From contig CAYHKQ010000049.1 in NCBI GenBank assembly GCA_964357255.1, forward strand, positions 1-20,345: 20,345 bases of DNA, read 5' to 3'. Position numbers and translations under genes: made by a program. Shown one piece after another: positions 7,694-15,836 of this stretch. Under the pieces are notes generated by a model that was not told the origin of the DNA, did not search any database, and saw only the letters and a program-made list of their open reading frames with translations. Within the stretch, counting starts at the first letter, position 1. Each line of letters begins with the position of its first letter. Origin of the DNA: JBBTIS01 sp038059855 (GTDB taxonomy: Bacteria; Elusimicrobiota; Elusimicrobia; JACQPE01).

Positions 7694-8287
7694 GTGAGCG
7701 GCAAAACTTACACAACGACCGAAATCAGCGAAATCTGCGACGTTTACGCGGCTTCGGTGATCAACTGGATTGATTCGGGCAAGCTCAAGGCTTATGTCAC
7801 GCCGGGTGGGCATCGCCGGGTTGTGCGGGGGGACCTGATTGATTTTTTGAAACGTTTGCGTATTCCCATTCCCAATGAATTGGCTACGAATAGGAAGAGC
7901 GTTTTTGTGGTGGACGACGAGCCGGAAATGTTGCATTTGATCAGGCGGGCTTTTGCCAGGCATAAGGACTCCTTTGAGTTGCGCACGGCCTCAAATCCCA
8001 TTGAGGCCCTGGTCCAGATCGGCCAGTCGCCGCCGGACTTGGTGATTTTAGATATTGTGATGCCGGGGATGAATGGGCTGGAGATGTGCTCTAAACTTCA
8101 CGAGATGCCGACGACCAAGGGCATTAAAATTATCGCCATTACAGGAAAAAAATTTCCCCAGGAAAATTCTTTGGGTTCCTACGGCATCGAGGCGCTCTTA
8201 AGAAAGCCTTTGTCCTTGGCCGGATTAGTTCATCTAGTCGCCAAGATTTTGCGCGTGGATGTGGCGGGCGCCAAAAGCGCGGCCTGA
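7694..8287 (+). CDS. Excisionase/MerR-type HTH domain fused to a response-regulator receiver
   Basis: Residues 6-55 are an HTH_17-like DNA-binding domain with the conserved turn TPGGHRRVVRGDLIDFLK. Residues 68-190 are a complete receiver with acidic pair Asp74/Asp75, phosphoacceptor Asp120 (VILDIVMPG), Thr150 and Lys171 (RKPLS). The HTH lies at the N-terminus, the reverse of OmpR or NarL order. All receiver residues needed for phosphotransfer are present, so DNA binding is probably controlled by phosphorylation, perhaps by the hybrid kinase 26 bases downstream. The start is GTG 7694 with AGGAAAGG at 7675-7682. The first ~50 residues resemble small excisionase-like regulators. Confidence 0.85.
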   Translation: MSGKTYTTTEISEICDVYAASVINWIDSGKLKAYVTPGGHRRVVRGDLIDFLKRLRIPIPNELATNRKSVFVVDDEPEMLHLIRRAFARHKDSFELRTASNPIEALVQIGQSPPDLVILDIVMPGMNGLEMCSKLHEMPTTKGIKIIAITGKKFPQENSLGSYGIEALLRKPLSLAGLVHLVAKILRVDVAGAKSAA

Positions 8288-8308
8288 ATTTTTCTATTGT
8301 AATTTTTG

Positions 8309-8327
8309 ACAGCATGATTGATGCTGT
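8309..8327. promoter_or_regulatory. 7-bp perfect inverted repeat spanning the kinase start codon
   Basis: ACAGCAT at 8309-8315 and ATGCTGT at 8321-8327 are separated by GATTG. The left arm contains the first two bases of the ATG at 8314. It could be a dimeric operator for a regulator such as the upstream HTH-receiver, or an RNA hairpin that hides the start codon. No Shine-Dalgarno precedes this start. Confidence 0.35.
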
Positions 8328-10518
8328 GCGGGCTTTCTTAAAATCCAGACGCGCTTTGTCCATTCAGGGCAAGCTTCTCGTGTTGATTTTGCCTTGCAGT
8401 GTGGCCGCCGTCGGCCTGGTGAACGGGTTCAGCTATATTCAACTTAGGGCGTTTGCCCTCTCCGAGCTTGAAAACAACGTTTCCAGTTTGGCGGAAAAAA
8501 TCGCCGGCGATATTGATCATGAACTCGTTCAGCGCGCCGGCGATCTCTTGACGTTGGCCGGAAATCCTCTGTATCTTGATTATCATAACAATGCGGACTA
8601 TGGGCTTGGCGAGGAGGCGGCCATGAATCGAACGTCCATTGAGAATTTTTTAGCCGCTTTTGCCCATCGCGCCCAGGTTTATCCCGAAATTTTTTATCTG
8701 GACCTGCAGGGACGCGAGATTTGCCGCATTGAGCAGGGCCGGCCCCGGCCTATTTTAGCGCCGTCTCATCAAGGGGCATATTTTGCGCAGGCCTTGGCCC
8801 ATGCGGATAGTTCAGACGGCGTCTCAACCTTCGCGCCGGCCGGCTCTAAGGGAGAGGCGCTGATTTATTTTTCCAAGTCCATCGCGGATCAAGCGGGGCG
8901 GCCGGCCGGCGTATTAGTTTTGGGCTACAGCTTAAAGACTCTGGAAAACTATCTCGCTCCGGCCGGGATCGCCGCCGGGCATGGATTGGCTTCGATCAGG
9001 GATAGAGGGGGCCGCCTTTTGGCCGGAGATCTGGGTAATTTTTCCGATCCGATCGAGCGGGAGGCCGCTACCGCGGTTCAGCCCTGGCGTGTTCGCGTGG
9101 TGCTGGCCGGGGAGTATTACATGGCTCCGTTTCGGCGGATTCGCGGTTGGTCATTGGTGATCGGGCTTTTGGCCGCCGTATCCATGGTTGTCCTGATTAT
9201 TTTTGCGGTTCGTTCGATCACCGGTCCGATGCGTGATCTCGCGGTCGCCACGCGCGAACTGGCTCGGGGAAATCTGGATTGGCGCGTGAAGGTCCACGCT
9301 CCCTATGAGCTTGAAATTTTATCCTCGGCCTTTAACGAGATGGCCGCCCAGATCAAGGCCCGCGAGACGGAGCAGAAGCGGCTTCAAGATTATTTGATTC
9401 GTTCGGAAAAACTCTCTACCGCGGGCCGGCTGATTTCCGGAATCGCCCACGAGCTCAATAATCCCTTAAACGGGGTGACCGGTTATGCCGAGTTGATGCT
9501 CGACGGCGATTGCTCCGGGACGCTGAAGAATGATTTGAGGCAGATTCAGGCTCATGCCTTGAGGTGCCGGCGTATCATTGATAATTTTCTTCTGTTTGTG
9601 CGGCAGACGCCCTTTGAAAAGAAGCAGATGGATTTGAATAAAGTCATACGTTCGGTGCTCGCCTTGCTGGAATACCGTTTGGAAAAGGTCGAAAATATCA
9701 AGGTCGTTTTCAGCGCCGGTAAAATTCAACCGGTGGAGGGTGATTTTGGTCAAATTGAGCAGGTCATGATCAATTTGATTCAGAACGCCTGCGACGCGGT
9801 GCGGGACCTGCCTCGGGATCGCGAGCGCCGCATTTTGCTCCGCACCGAGCGGGCCGGGGCTGATGCCCTCATTTCGATCGCCGACAATGGCGGCGGGATC
9901 GCCCCTGAAAATTTGGAGAAGATTTTTGAACCGTTTTTCACCACCAAGTCCGCCGGCAAGGGCACGGGCCTGGGTTTGGCCATTGCCGGCCAAATCATTA
10001 AAGATCACGGCGGCGCCATTGAGTGCCGTAGCCGTTTGGGTGAAGGCGCTTCCTTTATTGTGCGGCTACCCGCTTTGTCGGCAGGGGAGAATATCCAGGC
10101 GAGCGCGGCCCTGCCGGCAATCGCGCGCGGCTTTGGAAAAACTATTTTGGTTGTTGACGATGAAAAAGATATCGCCCGCATGATTGTCCGGCTGGTCAAT
10201 AAAATCGGTCATCACGGCGAGGCCGCCTACTGCGCCGGCGAGGCCCTCAGGAAGATTCGGCGCAAGGACTACGATTTTATCCTGCTCGATTTGGAAATGC
10301 CCGGCACCAACGGCAGAGATATGTATGGTTATCTATCCCAGGCCGAGCCTTCGATGGTTTCTAAGTTGATTTTTATGACTGGCGACGTTTTAAGCCCTCA
10401 TGCCCTTGATTTTTTGGCCGAACATCGCAAAGTCTATCTGGCCAAGCCGTTCAACAGCGGCGATCTGGCTAAAATTATTGTTGAGGCCGGCGTGGCCGAT
10501 TCCGAGCGCCATGCGTAG
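8314..10518 (+). CDS. Membrane hybrid sensor histidine kinase with C-terminal receiver
   Basis: This 734-residue protein reads TM1 (about 20-42), an extracytoplasmic sensor of about 235 residues that may be Cache-like, TM2 (about 279-300), HAMP (about 298-350), and a HisKA domain with H-box GIAHELNNPLNG (His379). The ATPase domain has NLIQNACDAV, ADNGGG and GTGLGLAIA. A receiver at about 610-728 has DDEKD, phosphoacceptor Asp659 (LLDLEMPG) and AKPF. It should autophosphorylate on His379 and pass phosphate to Asp659 or to neighbouring receivers. No Hpt domain is present in the window. The signal is unknown. The start at ATG 8314 is the only ATG before TM1 but lacks an SD and lies in an inverted repeat. 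The stop overlaps the next regulator. Confidence 0.9.
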   Translation: MIDAVRAFLKSRRALSIQGKLLVLILPCSVAAVGLVNGFSYIQLRAFALSELENNVSSLAEKIAGDIDHELVQRAGDLLTLAGNPLYLDYHNNADYGLGEEAAMNRTSIENFLAAFAHRAQVYPEIFYLDLQGREICRIEQGRPRPILAPSHQGAYFAQALAHADSSDGVSTFAPAGSKGEALIYFSKSIADQAGRPAGVLVLGYSLKTLENYLAPAGIAAGHGLASIRDRGGRLLAGDLGNFSDPIEREAATAVQPWRVRVVLAGEYYMAPFRRIRGWSLVIGLLAAVSMVVLIIFAVRSITGPMRDLAVATRELARGNLDWRVKVHAPYELEILSSAFNEMAAQIKARETEQKRLQDYLIRSEKLSTAGRLISGIAHELNNPLNGVTGYAELMLDGDCSGTLKNDLRQIQAHALRCRRIIDNFLLFVRQTPFEKKQMDLNKVIRSVLALLEYRLEKVENIKVVFSAGKIQPVEGDFGQIEQVMINLIQNACDAVRDLPRDRERRILLRTERAGADALISIADNGGGIAPENLEKIFEPFFTTKSAGKGTGLGLAIAGQIIKDHGGAIECRSRLGEGASFIVRLPALSAGENIQASAALPAIARGFGKTILVVDDEKDIARMIVRLVNKIGHHGEAAYCAGEALRKIRRKDYDFILLDLEMPGTNGRDMYGYLSQAEPSMVSKLIFMTGDVLSPHALDFLAEHRKVYLAKPFNSGDLAKIIVEAGVADSERHA

Positions 10519-11212
10519 TCGAAGGATTTTAATCGTTGACGACGATCCCGGAATGCGCGCGATCATGAGGCGCGCCATTTTGAGCCGGGTCTCGGGCGTC
10601 GCGGTTTGCGCCTTGTCTTCGCCGGATCAGGTTTTAGAAATCGCCGGCGTGTTCCGGCCGGAGGTGATTGTTCTGGATTGGGTGCTGGGTCACGGCAAAA
10701 CAGGCGTGAGTCTTTGCCGGGAGATCAAGTCCAAGCCTTGGACCCGCCGGTCCTCTATTTTGATCATTAGCGGACAATGCACCCGTGAAACTGACGGGCT
10801 CAGGGGAATGTCGTGCGGGGCGGACGCGTATTTGGCGAAACCCTTCGCTGTGGGCCGGTTTATCCGATACGTTCAAGCTCTTTTAAAAAGGAGCGCCATT
10901 GGAGGGCCTCGGACCGCGGACGTCCTGCTGGTGGGACGTTGGCTCATGGATCGCAAGGAGCGCCGTCTGATCGCGGAACACGGGGGATCCGCGTGCGTGC
11001 CCCCGTCATTGTTTCATTGTTTGTGGATTTTAGGCAAGCGTTATCCTCGGGCAGTGCCGGTCGCTTTCCTGATCCGCCATGTTTGGAAGAATCACGTCCG
11101 CGACGCGCAGGCCGCGGTCGCCATTTTGCGCTTGAAGAAGTATCTCCATCCCAAGGATGGCGCCATCGAGGCTGTGCCGGGGCAGGGCTATCGGTTGATT
11201 TCAGCCGTCTAA
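10511..11212 (+). CDS. OmpR/PhoB-like response regulator (receiver plus winged helix)
   Basis: Starting at ATG 10511 the protein has 233 residues. Residues 4-125 form a receiver with acidic residues 10-12 (VDDD), phosphoacceptor Asp56 (VIVLDWVLG), Ser87 and Lys110 (AKPF). Residues about 132-233 form a winged helix of the Trans_reg_C type, ending VRDAQAAVAILRLKKYL then GQGYRL, the usual recognition helix and wing signature. It probably acts as a phosphorylation-dependent transcription factor. The 8-base overlap with the hybrid kinase indicates cotranslation and makes that kinase the likely partner. An upstream in-frame extension to 10400 mirrors the kinase's receiver and was rejected as the start. 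Confidence 0.85.
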   Translation: MRSRRILIVDDDPGMRAIMRRAILSRVSGVAVCALSSPDQVLEIAGVFRPEVIVLDWVLGHGKTGVSLCREIKSKPWTRRSSILIISGQCTRETDGLRGMSCGADAYLAKPFAVGRFIRYVQALLKRSAIGGPRTADVLLVGRWLMDRKERRLIAEHGGSACVPPSLFHCLWILGKRYPRAVPVAFLIRHVWKNHVRDAQAAVAILRLKKYLHPKDGAIEAVPGQGYRLISAV

Positions 11213-11329
11213 ACCCGATCGCCACCCCCTTTCAGTTTCCTTGCAATTTGTTCGGATCAGTTCATTTTTTCGAGGGAAAATCGCGGCTCCCTGGATATAA
11301 GCTTCGATAGAGTCTAACCTGGAAATAGA

Positions 11330-12115
11330 ATGGCCAGGGTTTTATTGATTGAATCTGACGATATTTTACGTTGCGCCCTCAAGCGCGCTTTGGCGATTGA
11401 CCGCCATGAGGTTGATACGGCCGCCACCTTATCCCAGGCCAGGGCGCTGATCGAGGCTTCGCCGGCGTATGATTTTTTTGTTACGGAGTGGCATTTTGAC
11501 GATGGCTATGGCCGGGACATTATTAAGGATATCCGCAGGCGCCAGCCTTTGGCCAAAATTATGGTGATGACGGGATTTCCAGTTTTGGAAAATCAATTGG
11601 AGGCCCTCTCCCTCGAGGTTGACGATTATTTGGGCAAACCATTCGATGTCGAAGAGTTCTTGGCGGCGCTCAGGAGGCTCTCGGGCGAGGGTATCCATCG
11701 GCGCTCAGACGTCCGGCCGCAGGGGTATCTTCTGGCGATGGTCCAGGACTCGATCGAGTCCGACCGGGCGCTTATTCGGTGCCTTCGTCTGGGCGGCTTT
11801 ATGATCAGCCTCACCAGCGATCCCCTGGCGGCGCTTGCCAAGATCAATGTCTCGATGCCGCTGGCCGCGATTGTGGATGTGGGCCTCGGCGAAGAAAAGG
11901 GTCTTGACTTGATTCGCCGAATACGCGCCCTGGGAGCCGAACGGCCTGCGATTGTCCTCTTGAGCGATGAGCCGGAAAAATGGGTGCGTCAGACTTGGGA
12001 AATGGGCGTTGATCTTTTGGTGGGCCGGTCCGCCCTGCCATACGATTTTAGGCGCCAGATTGAACGGTTAATCCTGGAGCGCTGGTCTTTAAAGATTAAA
12101 CCTGTTACACAATAG
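11330..12115 (+). CDS. Tandem two-receiver protein with degenerate phosphorylation sites
   Basis: This 261-residue protein contains only two receiver-like domains (about 2-118 and 132-252) and no recognisable output. In domain 1 the phosphoacceptor position is Glu53 (FFVTEWHFDDG) instead of Asp, while Thr81 and Lys103 (GKPF) are kept. The acidic pocket reads ESDD. In domain 2 Asp183 (IVDVGLG) and Ser212 are present, but the conserved Lys is replaced by Arg233 (VGRSALP). Domain 1 may mimic the phosphorylated state and domain 2 may be inactive or atypical. The protein could be a connector or a decoy in the phosphorelay. The ATG at 11330 has GGAA 5 bases upstream. The gene is convergent with the cytochrome operon, with 35 bases between stops. 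Confidence 0.8.
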   Translation: MARVLLIESDDILRCALKRALAIDRHEVDTAATLSQARALIEASPAYDFFVTEWHFDDGYGRDIIKDIRRRQPLAKIMVMTGFPVLENQLEALSLEVDDYLGKPFDVEEFLAALRRLSGEGIHRRSDVRPQGYLLAMVQDSIESDRALIRCLRLGGFMISLTSDPLAALAKINVSMPLAAIVDVGLGEEKGLDLIRRIRALGAERPAIVLLSDEPEKWVRQTWEMGVDLLVGRSALPYDFRRQIERLILERWSLKIKPVTQ

Positions 12116-12150
12116 CCTTCACCATATTGGAACATCCCAAGATGCGCCTG

Positions 12151-13476
12151 TTACCACTCTTCGGTTTTTTTGGCTATAGAGAAGAGATAGGCTATTAAAT
12201 CTTCGAGTTCCCGGTCCTTGATTTTTTCTTTCCAGGGAGGCATGAACAGCGGCGGGGTCGGACCATCGGCCTTGAATTTGACGACATTCGCCGGCGGCAC
12301 CCCGCTTTGGATTTTCGCCTTGAGTTCTTCGTGGGTAAAAGTGCCCACGGTTTCCCTTAAATCCGGCGCCCGGCCTTTGGCCATTTCAACGATGGGGTCG
12401 AGTCCGCTTGGGTCCTGCCCGGGTCCCAAGGCGTTGAAGTTGCGACGGCCCCCGGAGGCCTCGATGCCGTGACAGCCGGCGCAACCATACTTGTCAAAAA
12501 CATGCTTGCCGCGTTCCACAACCAAGGCCAATACCGGCTCAGGCTTAGGCGGAGCGTAAACATGGTAGTCGTAAGGCGTTTTTTCAGCGGACATGGACAA
12601 GAGATAGGATGTGATGGCTTGGGCCTGCTCTTCTTTGAGATCAAGATAAAAGGGCGGCATTCCTGACGGCGGGACGGGCGGTCCCAAGCGCCCTTCGGGA
12701 TCACCGGGAACGATTTTTAAGGGGTCCTGGGTCAAGTGGGCGAGAATCCAATTTTTAACGTTCCATTGTTCGCGGGGCAGGCCCGTGGCCGAGAAATCAA
12801 TCTGCGATAACGGTTTAGAGGCAATTTCCCCTAAATCTTCCGACACGTTGGCGCCCCAGCCCTTGATGCCGTGACAGCCGTAACAGCCGTTTTTGGCGAA
12901 CAATCGTTTTCCCTCGGCCGCGGTTTCGGCGTAAGGGAGGGATTCGAAATTATCGTGACACTTAGCGCAAGAGGCTTGAATGAAGGGCGCCTCAAGCGCC
13001 GGCTCTTCCCAATGTTTGATAAAGCCATGCGCGGCCTGGGCCGTCGTGGCCAAGCCCTGCCCTTGATGACAGATAGTGCAACCGTATTTAGTCGGGGAAT
13101 GGGTTTTCAAAAAGTCCCCGGGGTGGCCTTTGTAGGGGTTTTGCGAGAAATTGGTCGTCAATGATGGGTTGTTCAATGAGTCCATGCCAACATGGCAGGT
13201 GATACAGCGGTCAATGCGGACGAGGTCTTTGACGATTATCTGGCGGATTTCAAACTTGCCGCGCCGTTTGGATTGGGCTTGTTTTAGGAGGGAGGCTTGT
13301 TCCTCCGGGTTCGCGGCGGCGCCGGCTTTTTCTTCAAGTTCTTGCGCCTCCAGGGCGAAATATTGCTTTTGATATTTCTTCCATTCCCTATTGCCATCGC
13401 GGACAAACACGGCCACGAGCGTTGCGAGTAAGCCCGCATTGGCCCAGATAAAGAGAGTTCGGATGATTTTCGGCAT
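12151..13476 (-). CDS. Membrane-anchored pentaheme cytochrome c of the bc-type complex
   Basis: This 441-residue protein has one N-terminal TM segment (about 8-25) acting as an uncleaved anchor, and a periplasmic part with five CXXCH heme sites: CITCH 91-95, CTICH 133-137, CAKCH 170-174, CYGCH 198-202 and CAGCH 332-336. The last two look like class I cytochrome c domains with candidate Met ligands at Met273 (SGMPPF) and Met412 (FMPPW). The first three hemes probably use His ligands (His118, His126 and His150 are candidates). It lies 2 bases after the cytochrome b stop and replaces the usual cytochrome c1 or f, so it is the expected electron acceptor of the Rieske protein. A run of Glu/Lys/Gln at 31-75 may be a helical stalk. 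Confidence 0.9.
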   Translation of the reverse strand: MPKIIRTLFIWANAGLLATLVAVFVRDGNREWKKYQKQYFALEAQELEEKAGAAANPEEQASLLKQAQSKRRGKFEIRQIIVKDLVRIDRCITCHVGMDSLNNPSLTTNFSQNPYKGHPGDFLKTHSPTKYGCTICHQGQGLATTAQAAHGFIKHWEEPALEAPFIQASCAKCHDNFESLPYAETAAEGKRLFAKNGCYGCHGIKGWGANVSEDLGEIASKPLSQIDFSATGLPREQWNVKNWILAHLTQDPLKIVPGDPEGRLGPPVPPSGMPPFYLDLKEEQAQAITSYLLSMSAEKTPYDYHVYAPPKPEPVLALVVERGKHVFDKYGCAGCHGIEASGGRRNFNALGPGQDPSGLDPIVEMAKGRAPDLRETVGTFTHEELKAKIQSGVPPANVVKFKADGPTPPLFMPPWKEKIKDRELEDLIAYLFSIAKKTEEW

Positions 13477-13478
13477 AG

Positions 13479-15236
13479 CTAGATGTTGAAGTTAAATTGC
13501 GGCAGGGAGAAAACGTATTTAATGTTGAGGCCTGTGCGGCAACCGATTTTTATCAGAATGCTCATGGTCAAGAGAACCAGGATCATGGTGCCGGCATATC
13601 GTCCTATGGCGAGCGAGCGGATATAGCGCTGAGGCATCAGGACGCCGAAAAAGGCGAATGTGAATAGTAAAAATACGATCAAGATGAAACTGCCTGGGCC
13701 AAAAATTGGGATGTTCTTGGCCAAAAAGGCCGATTTATCCAAAAGTAAAGCGTGAATGATTTTGAGCCCCAGGCCCAGGCCCGCGCACAAAAAGAGCGTG
13801 CCGGGTAGCGTGATTTTCCAGTTGAGATTTTTTTTGATGAGGCGCGGCAAAATTATGCCTGCGGTGAAATAGGCCGCGATCAGCGACCCCCCGATCCAGT
13901 TGGGGACATCCCAAGTGGGCGGCGGCGGAGGTTTGTGAACGGCCCAATTTTCCCAGGGCCAGTACCACGACCAACTCGGGCCCCGCATCCATACGCCGAC
14001 GGCGATGAGAATGAACCACATCGCGACTCCAAAGAGAAACATGGTATTGGCAAAGGGGCGCTCCTTGAAGGAATAATAGCCCACTCCCTTGGGATTGGGG
14101 TCAATGTAAGGGATGGCGCAGAGCCCGGCGATGATCACATTGGGAATGAGAACCCCGGCAATCCAGGGATCAAAATAGACCAGCAATTCCTGGAGCCCAA
14201 GAAAGTACCAAGGGGCCTTGGACGGGTTCGGCGTGACCGTGGGATTGGCCGCTTCCTCAAGGGGCGCGTTAATCAGCAAAGCCCATACCAAAATCGCCAC
14301 CGTGGCCAGGGCGGCCGCCACGTATTCGCGGGCCACCAGATGCGGCCAGGTTTCGAGCTTTTCTTCGTTGGGTGAATAAGGGGCGGCGGAAAACGTGTCT
14401 TTGCGGATGCGCCAGAAATGAAGCATGGTGATGGCTCCCATGACTACCGGAACAAAGACACAGTGCAGAACATAGAAACGAATCAACGTGGCCTCGCCCA
14501 CGACAGTGCCTCCCAGAAGTCCGAATCGTATATCGTTGTTGATTTTCATACCCAAGAGATCGCCGAAAGGGCCTTCGTTGCCCAGGAATGGGGCGGCCCC
14601 TGCCATATTGGTTCCAACGGTGACGGCCCAAAGAGCCAATTGGTCCCACGGCAAAAGATAGCCCGTGAAGGATAAAAATAGAGTCAACGTCAAGAGCGTC
14701 ACGCCGATGACCCAATTGAATTCCCTCGGCGGCTTGTAAGCCCCGGTCAGGAAGACCCGCACCATGTGCAAAATAACCACCAGAACCATGGCGTGGGCGC
14801 ACCATCGGTGGATATTGCGCCAGAGCCAGCCAAAGGAAACGACGAATTCCAGGTCTTTCATGTCCCTGTAGGCGAGATCCGCGGTCGGGCGATAGTAGAA
14901 CATCAAAAGGATGCCGCTGATGCTCAGTAAAAGGAACAACCAGAAGGAAAGGCCGCCGAGCCCCCAGGAATAGGCGAAGCGCAGGCTTCGCAGGCGCACG
15001 CGCACGGGATGAAGGTGAAGCCAGACGTTGCCCATGATGTGCAAAGCCCTGTCCCTGGGCGTGTTCTTCCAAATTCCTCCTCGGAATACGCTTCGCCAAA
15101 TTTGATGATTGGTGACGAGTTTTTTGATTTCTTCCGGGTCCGTGAGGACGGCGCCTTTGCCGATTTTGGCCAAGAGCTTTGAGGGGCTGAATTTTTCCGG
15201 CGGTTTTATCGGCGTAGGGGATGGGTTGCCGGTCAT
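13479..15236 (-). CDS. Cytochrome b of a bc-type quinol oxidoreductase (b6 and subunit IV fused)
   Basis: This 585-residue polytopic protein combines a cytochrome b6-like N-terminal half with a subunit IV-like C-terminal half. The heme b ligands are His143 and His157 in helix B (IHRWCAHAM then ILHMVRVFLTG) and His258 and His273 in helix D. The 13 and 14 intervening residues match b6f spacing. The Qo-site motif normally PEWY reads APWY at 341-344, followed by FLGLQELL. The segment aligned with the b6 Cys that binds heme cn reads AYSWGLGG, so covalent heme cn is unlikely. An ~85-residue cytoplasmic N-terminal extension and several extra C-terminal TM helices (about 440-575) are present. It oxidises quinol across the inner membrane with the Rieske protein. 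It starts 4 bases after the Rieske stop with no clear SD. Confidence 0.92.
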   Translation of the reverse strand: MTGNPSPTPIKPPEKFSPSKLLAKIGKGAVLTDPEEIKKLVTNHQIWRSVFRGGIWKNTPRDRALHIMGNVWLHLHPVRVRLRSLRFAYSWGLGGLSFWLFLLLSISGILLMFYYRPTADLAYRDMKDLEFVVSFGWLWRNIHRWCAHAMVLVVILHMVRVFLTGAYKPPREFNWVIGVTLLTLTLFLSFTGYLLPWDQLALWAVTVGTNMAGAAPFLGNEGPFGDLLGMKINNDIRFGLLGGTVVGEATLIRFYVLHCVFVPVVMGAITMLHFWRIRKDTFSAAPYSPNEEKLETWPHLVAREYVAAALATVAILVWALLINAPLEEAANPTVTPNPSKAPWYFLGLQELLVYFDPWIAGVLIPNVIIAGLCAIPYIDPNPKGVGYYSFKERPFANTMFLFGVAMWFILIAVGVWMRGPSWSWYWPWENWAVHKPPPPPTWDVPNWIGGSLIAAYFTAGIILPRLIKKNLNWKITLPGTLFLCAGLGLGLKIIHALLLDKSAFLAKNIPIFGPGSFILIVFLLFTFAFFGVLMPQRYIRSLAIGRYAGTMILVLLTMSILIKIGCRTGLNIKYVFSLPQFNFNI

Positions 15237-15240
15237 GGGA

Positions 15241-15750
15241 TTAAATTGTGACGTAATAAGGGGACTTACCGCGAAAGGCGGGACGGTTTTCTAATACGGC
15301 TTTGTCAATAATGAGGTCGCCGTTCGTGGCCAGTTCGATTTTACAGTGCCAAAGGGGTTTGGGGGCCGGCCCGGCAATCACGTCTCCTTCGGGAGTGAAA
15401 TTGGAGCCGTGGCAGGGACAGCGAAAGCGTTTATCCGCCTCGAACCAATTGGGGGTGCATCCTAAATGGGTGCAACGCCCCCATAGGGCGTACATCCCTT
15501 TTTCTTCGCGCATGATCCAAACCCGCTGTTCGCGCATCCATTTTAAGGAAATACCCGGGGGATAGTCTTTGCCCGGGCCGGCGTTAAATTTTTGGGAAGG
15601 CTCATAAACGACGTTGGGAAAAAGAAATCTTAACGCGCCGGCCGTCGTGCCCGCCACAAAAACGGCGAACGCGCCCCAGGCGAGCCGCAAAAATCCTCGC
15701 CGCGAGATGCCGCCTTCTTTCAATGCCGCCGGTGTCGTCGTTTCAGCCAT
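15241..15750 (-). CDS. Rieske iron-sulfur protein of the bc-type complex
   Basis: This 169-residue protein has a twin-arginine signal/anchor (ISRRGFLRLAWG at 15-26 with a hydrophobic run to about 40) and the two Rieske boxes CTHLGC (93-98) and CPCHGS (111-116). [2Fe-2S] ligands are Cys93, His95, Cys111 and His114, with a Cys98-Cys113 disulfide expected. It takes one electron from quinol and passes it to the pentaheme cytochrome. It is the first gene of the three-gene operon. ATG 15750 was chosen over an in-frame GTG at 15759 because the GTG directly follows the -10 box and would probably not be in the transcript. Confidence 0.93.
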   Translation of the reverse strand: MAETTTPAALKEGGISRRGFLRLAWGAFAVFVAGTTAGALRFLFPNVVYEPSQKFNAGPGKDYPPGISLKWMREQRVWIMREEKGMYALWGRCTHLGCTPNWFEADKRFRCPCHGSNFTPEGDVIAGPAPKPLWHCKIELATNGDLIIDKAVLENRPAFRGKSPYYVTI

Positions 15751-15759
15751 AAAGCACAC

Positions 15760-15788
15760 AGTTTAATCAAAAGCCGCGCTTCTGTCAA
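15760..15788 (-). promoter_or_regulatory. Sigma70-type promoter of the Rieske/cytochrome b/cytochrome c operon
   Basis: On the minus strand TTGACA (15788-15783) is followed, after 17 bases, by TAAACT (15765-15760). The -35 is perfect and the -10 matches 4 of 6. The expected start site lies at about 15755-15750, that is 0-5 bases before the ATG, so the transcript would be leaderless or nearly so. Confidence 0.65.
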
Positions 15789-15836
15789 AATTTTAGAATT
15801 CAGCCTGCGGCTTTATTGGTTTTATTGGCCTGGGCC

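Noticed and set aside
7322..7963. 213-codon minus-strand reading frame
   Set aside because: It is antisense to the methyltransferase and HTH-receiver genes and has no family signature.
8306..8311. TTGACA immediately before the hybrid kinase start
   Set aside because: A matching -10 would fall inside the coding region at 8329-8334, which reads CGGGCT.
10813..11310. 165-codon plus-strand frame overlapping the winged-helix regulator
   Set aside because: Its composition is rich in Arg/Gly/Ser as expected from a shifted frame, and the regulator's frame shows a complete winged helix.
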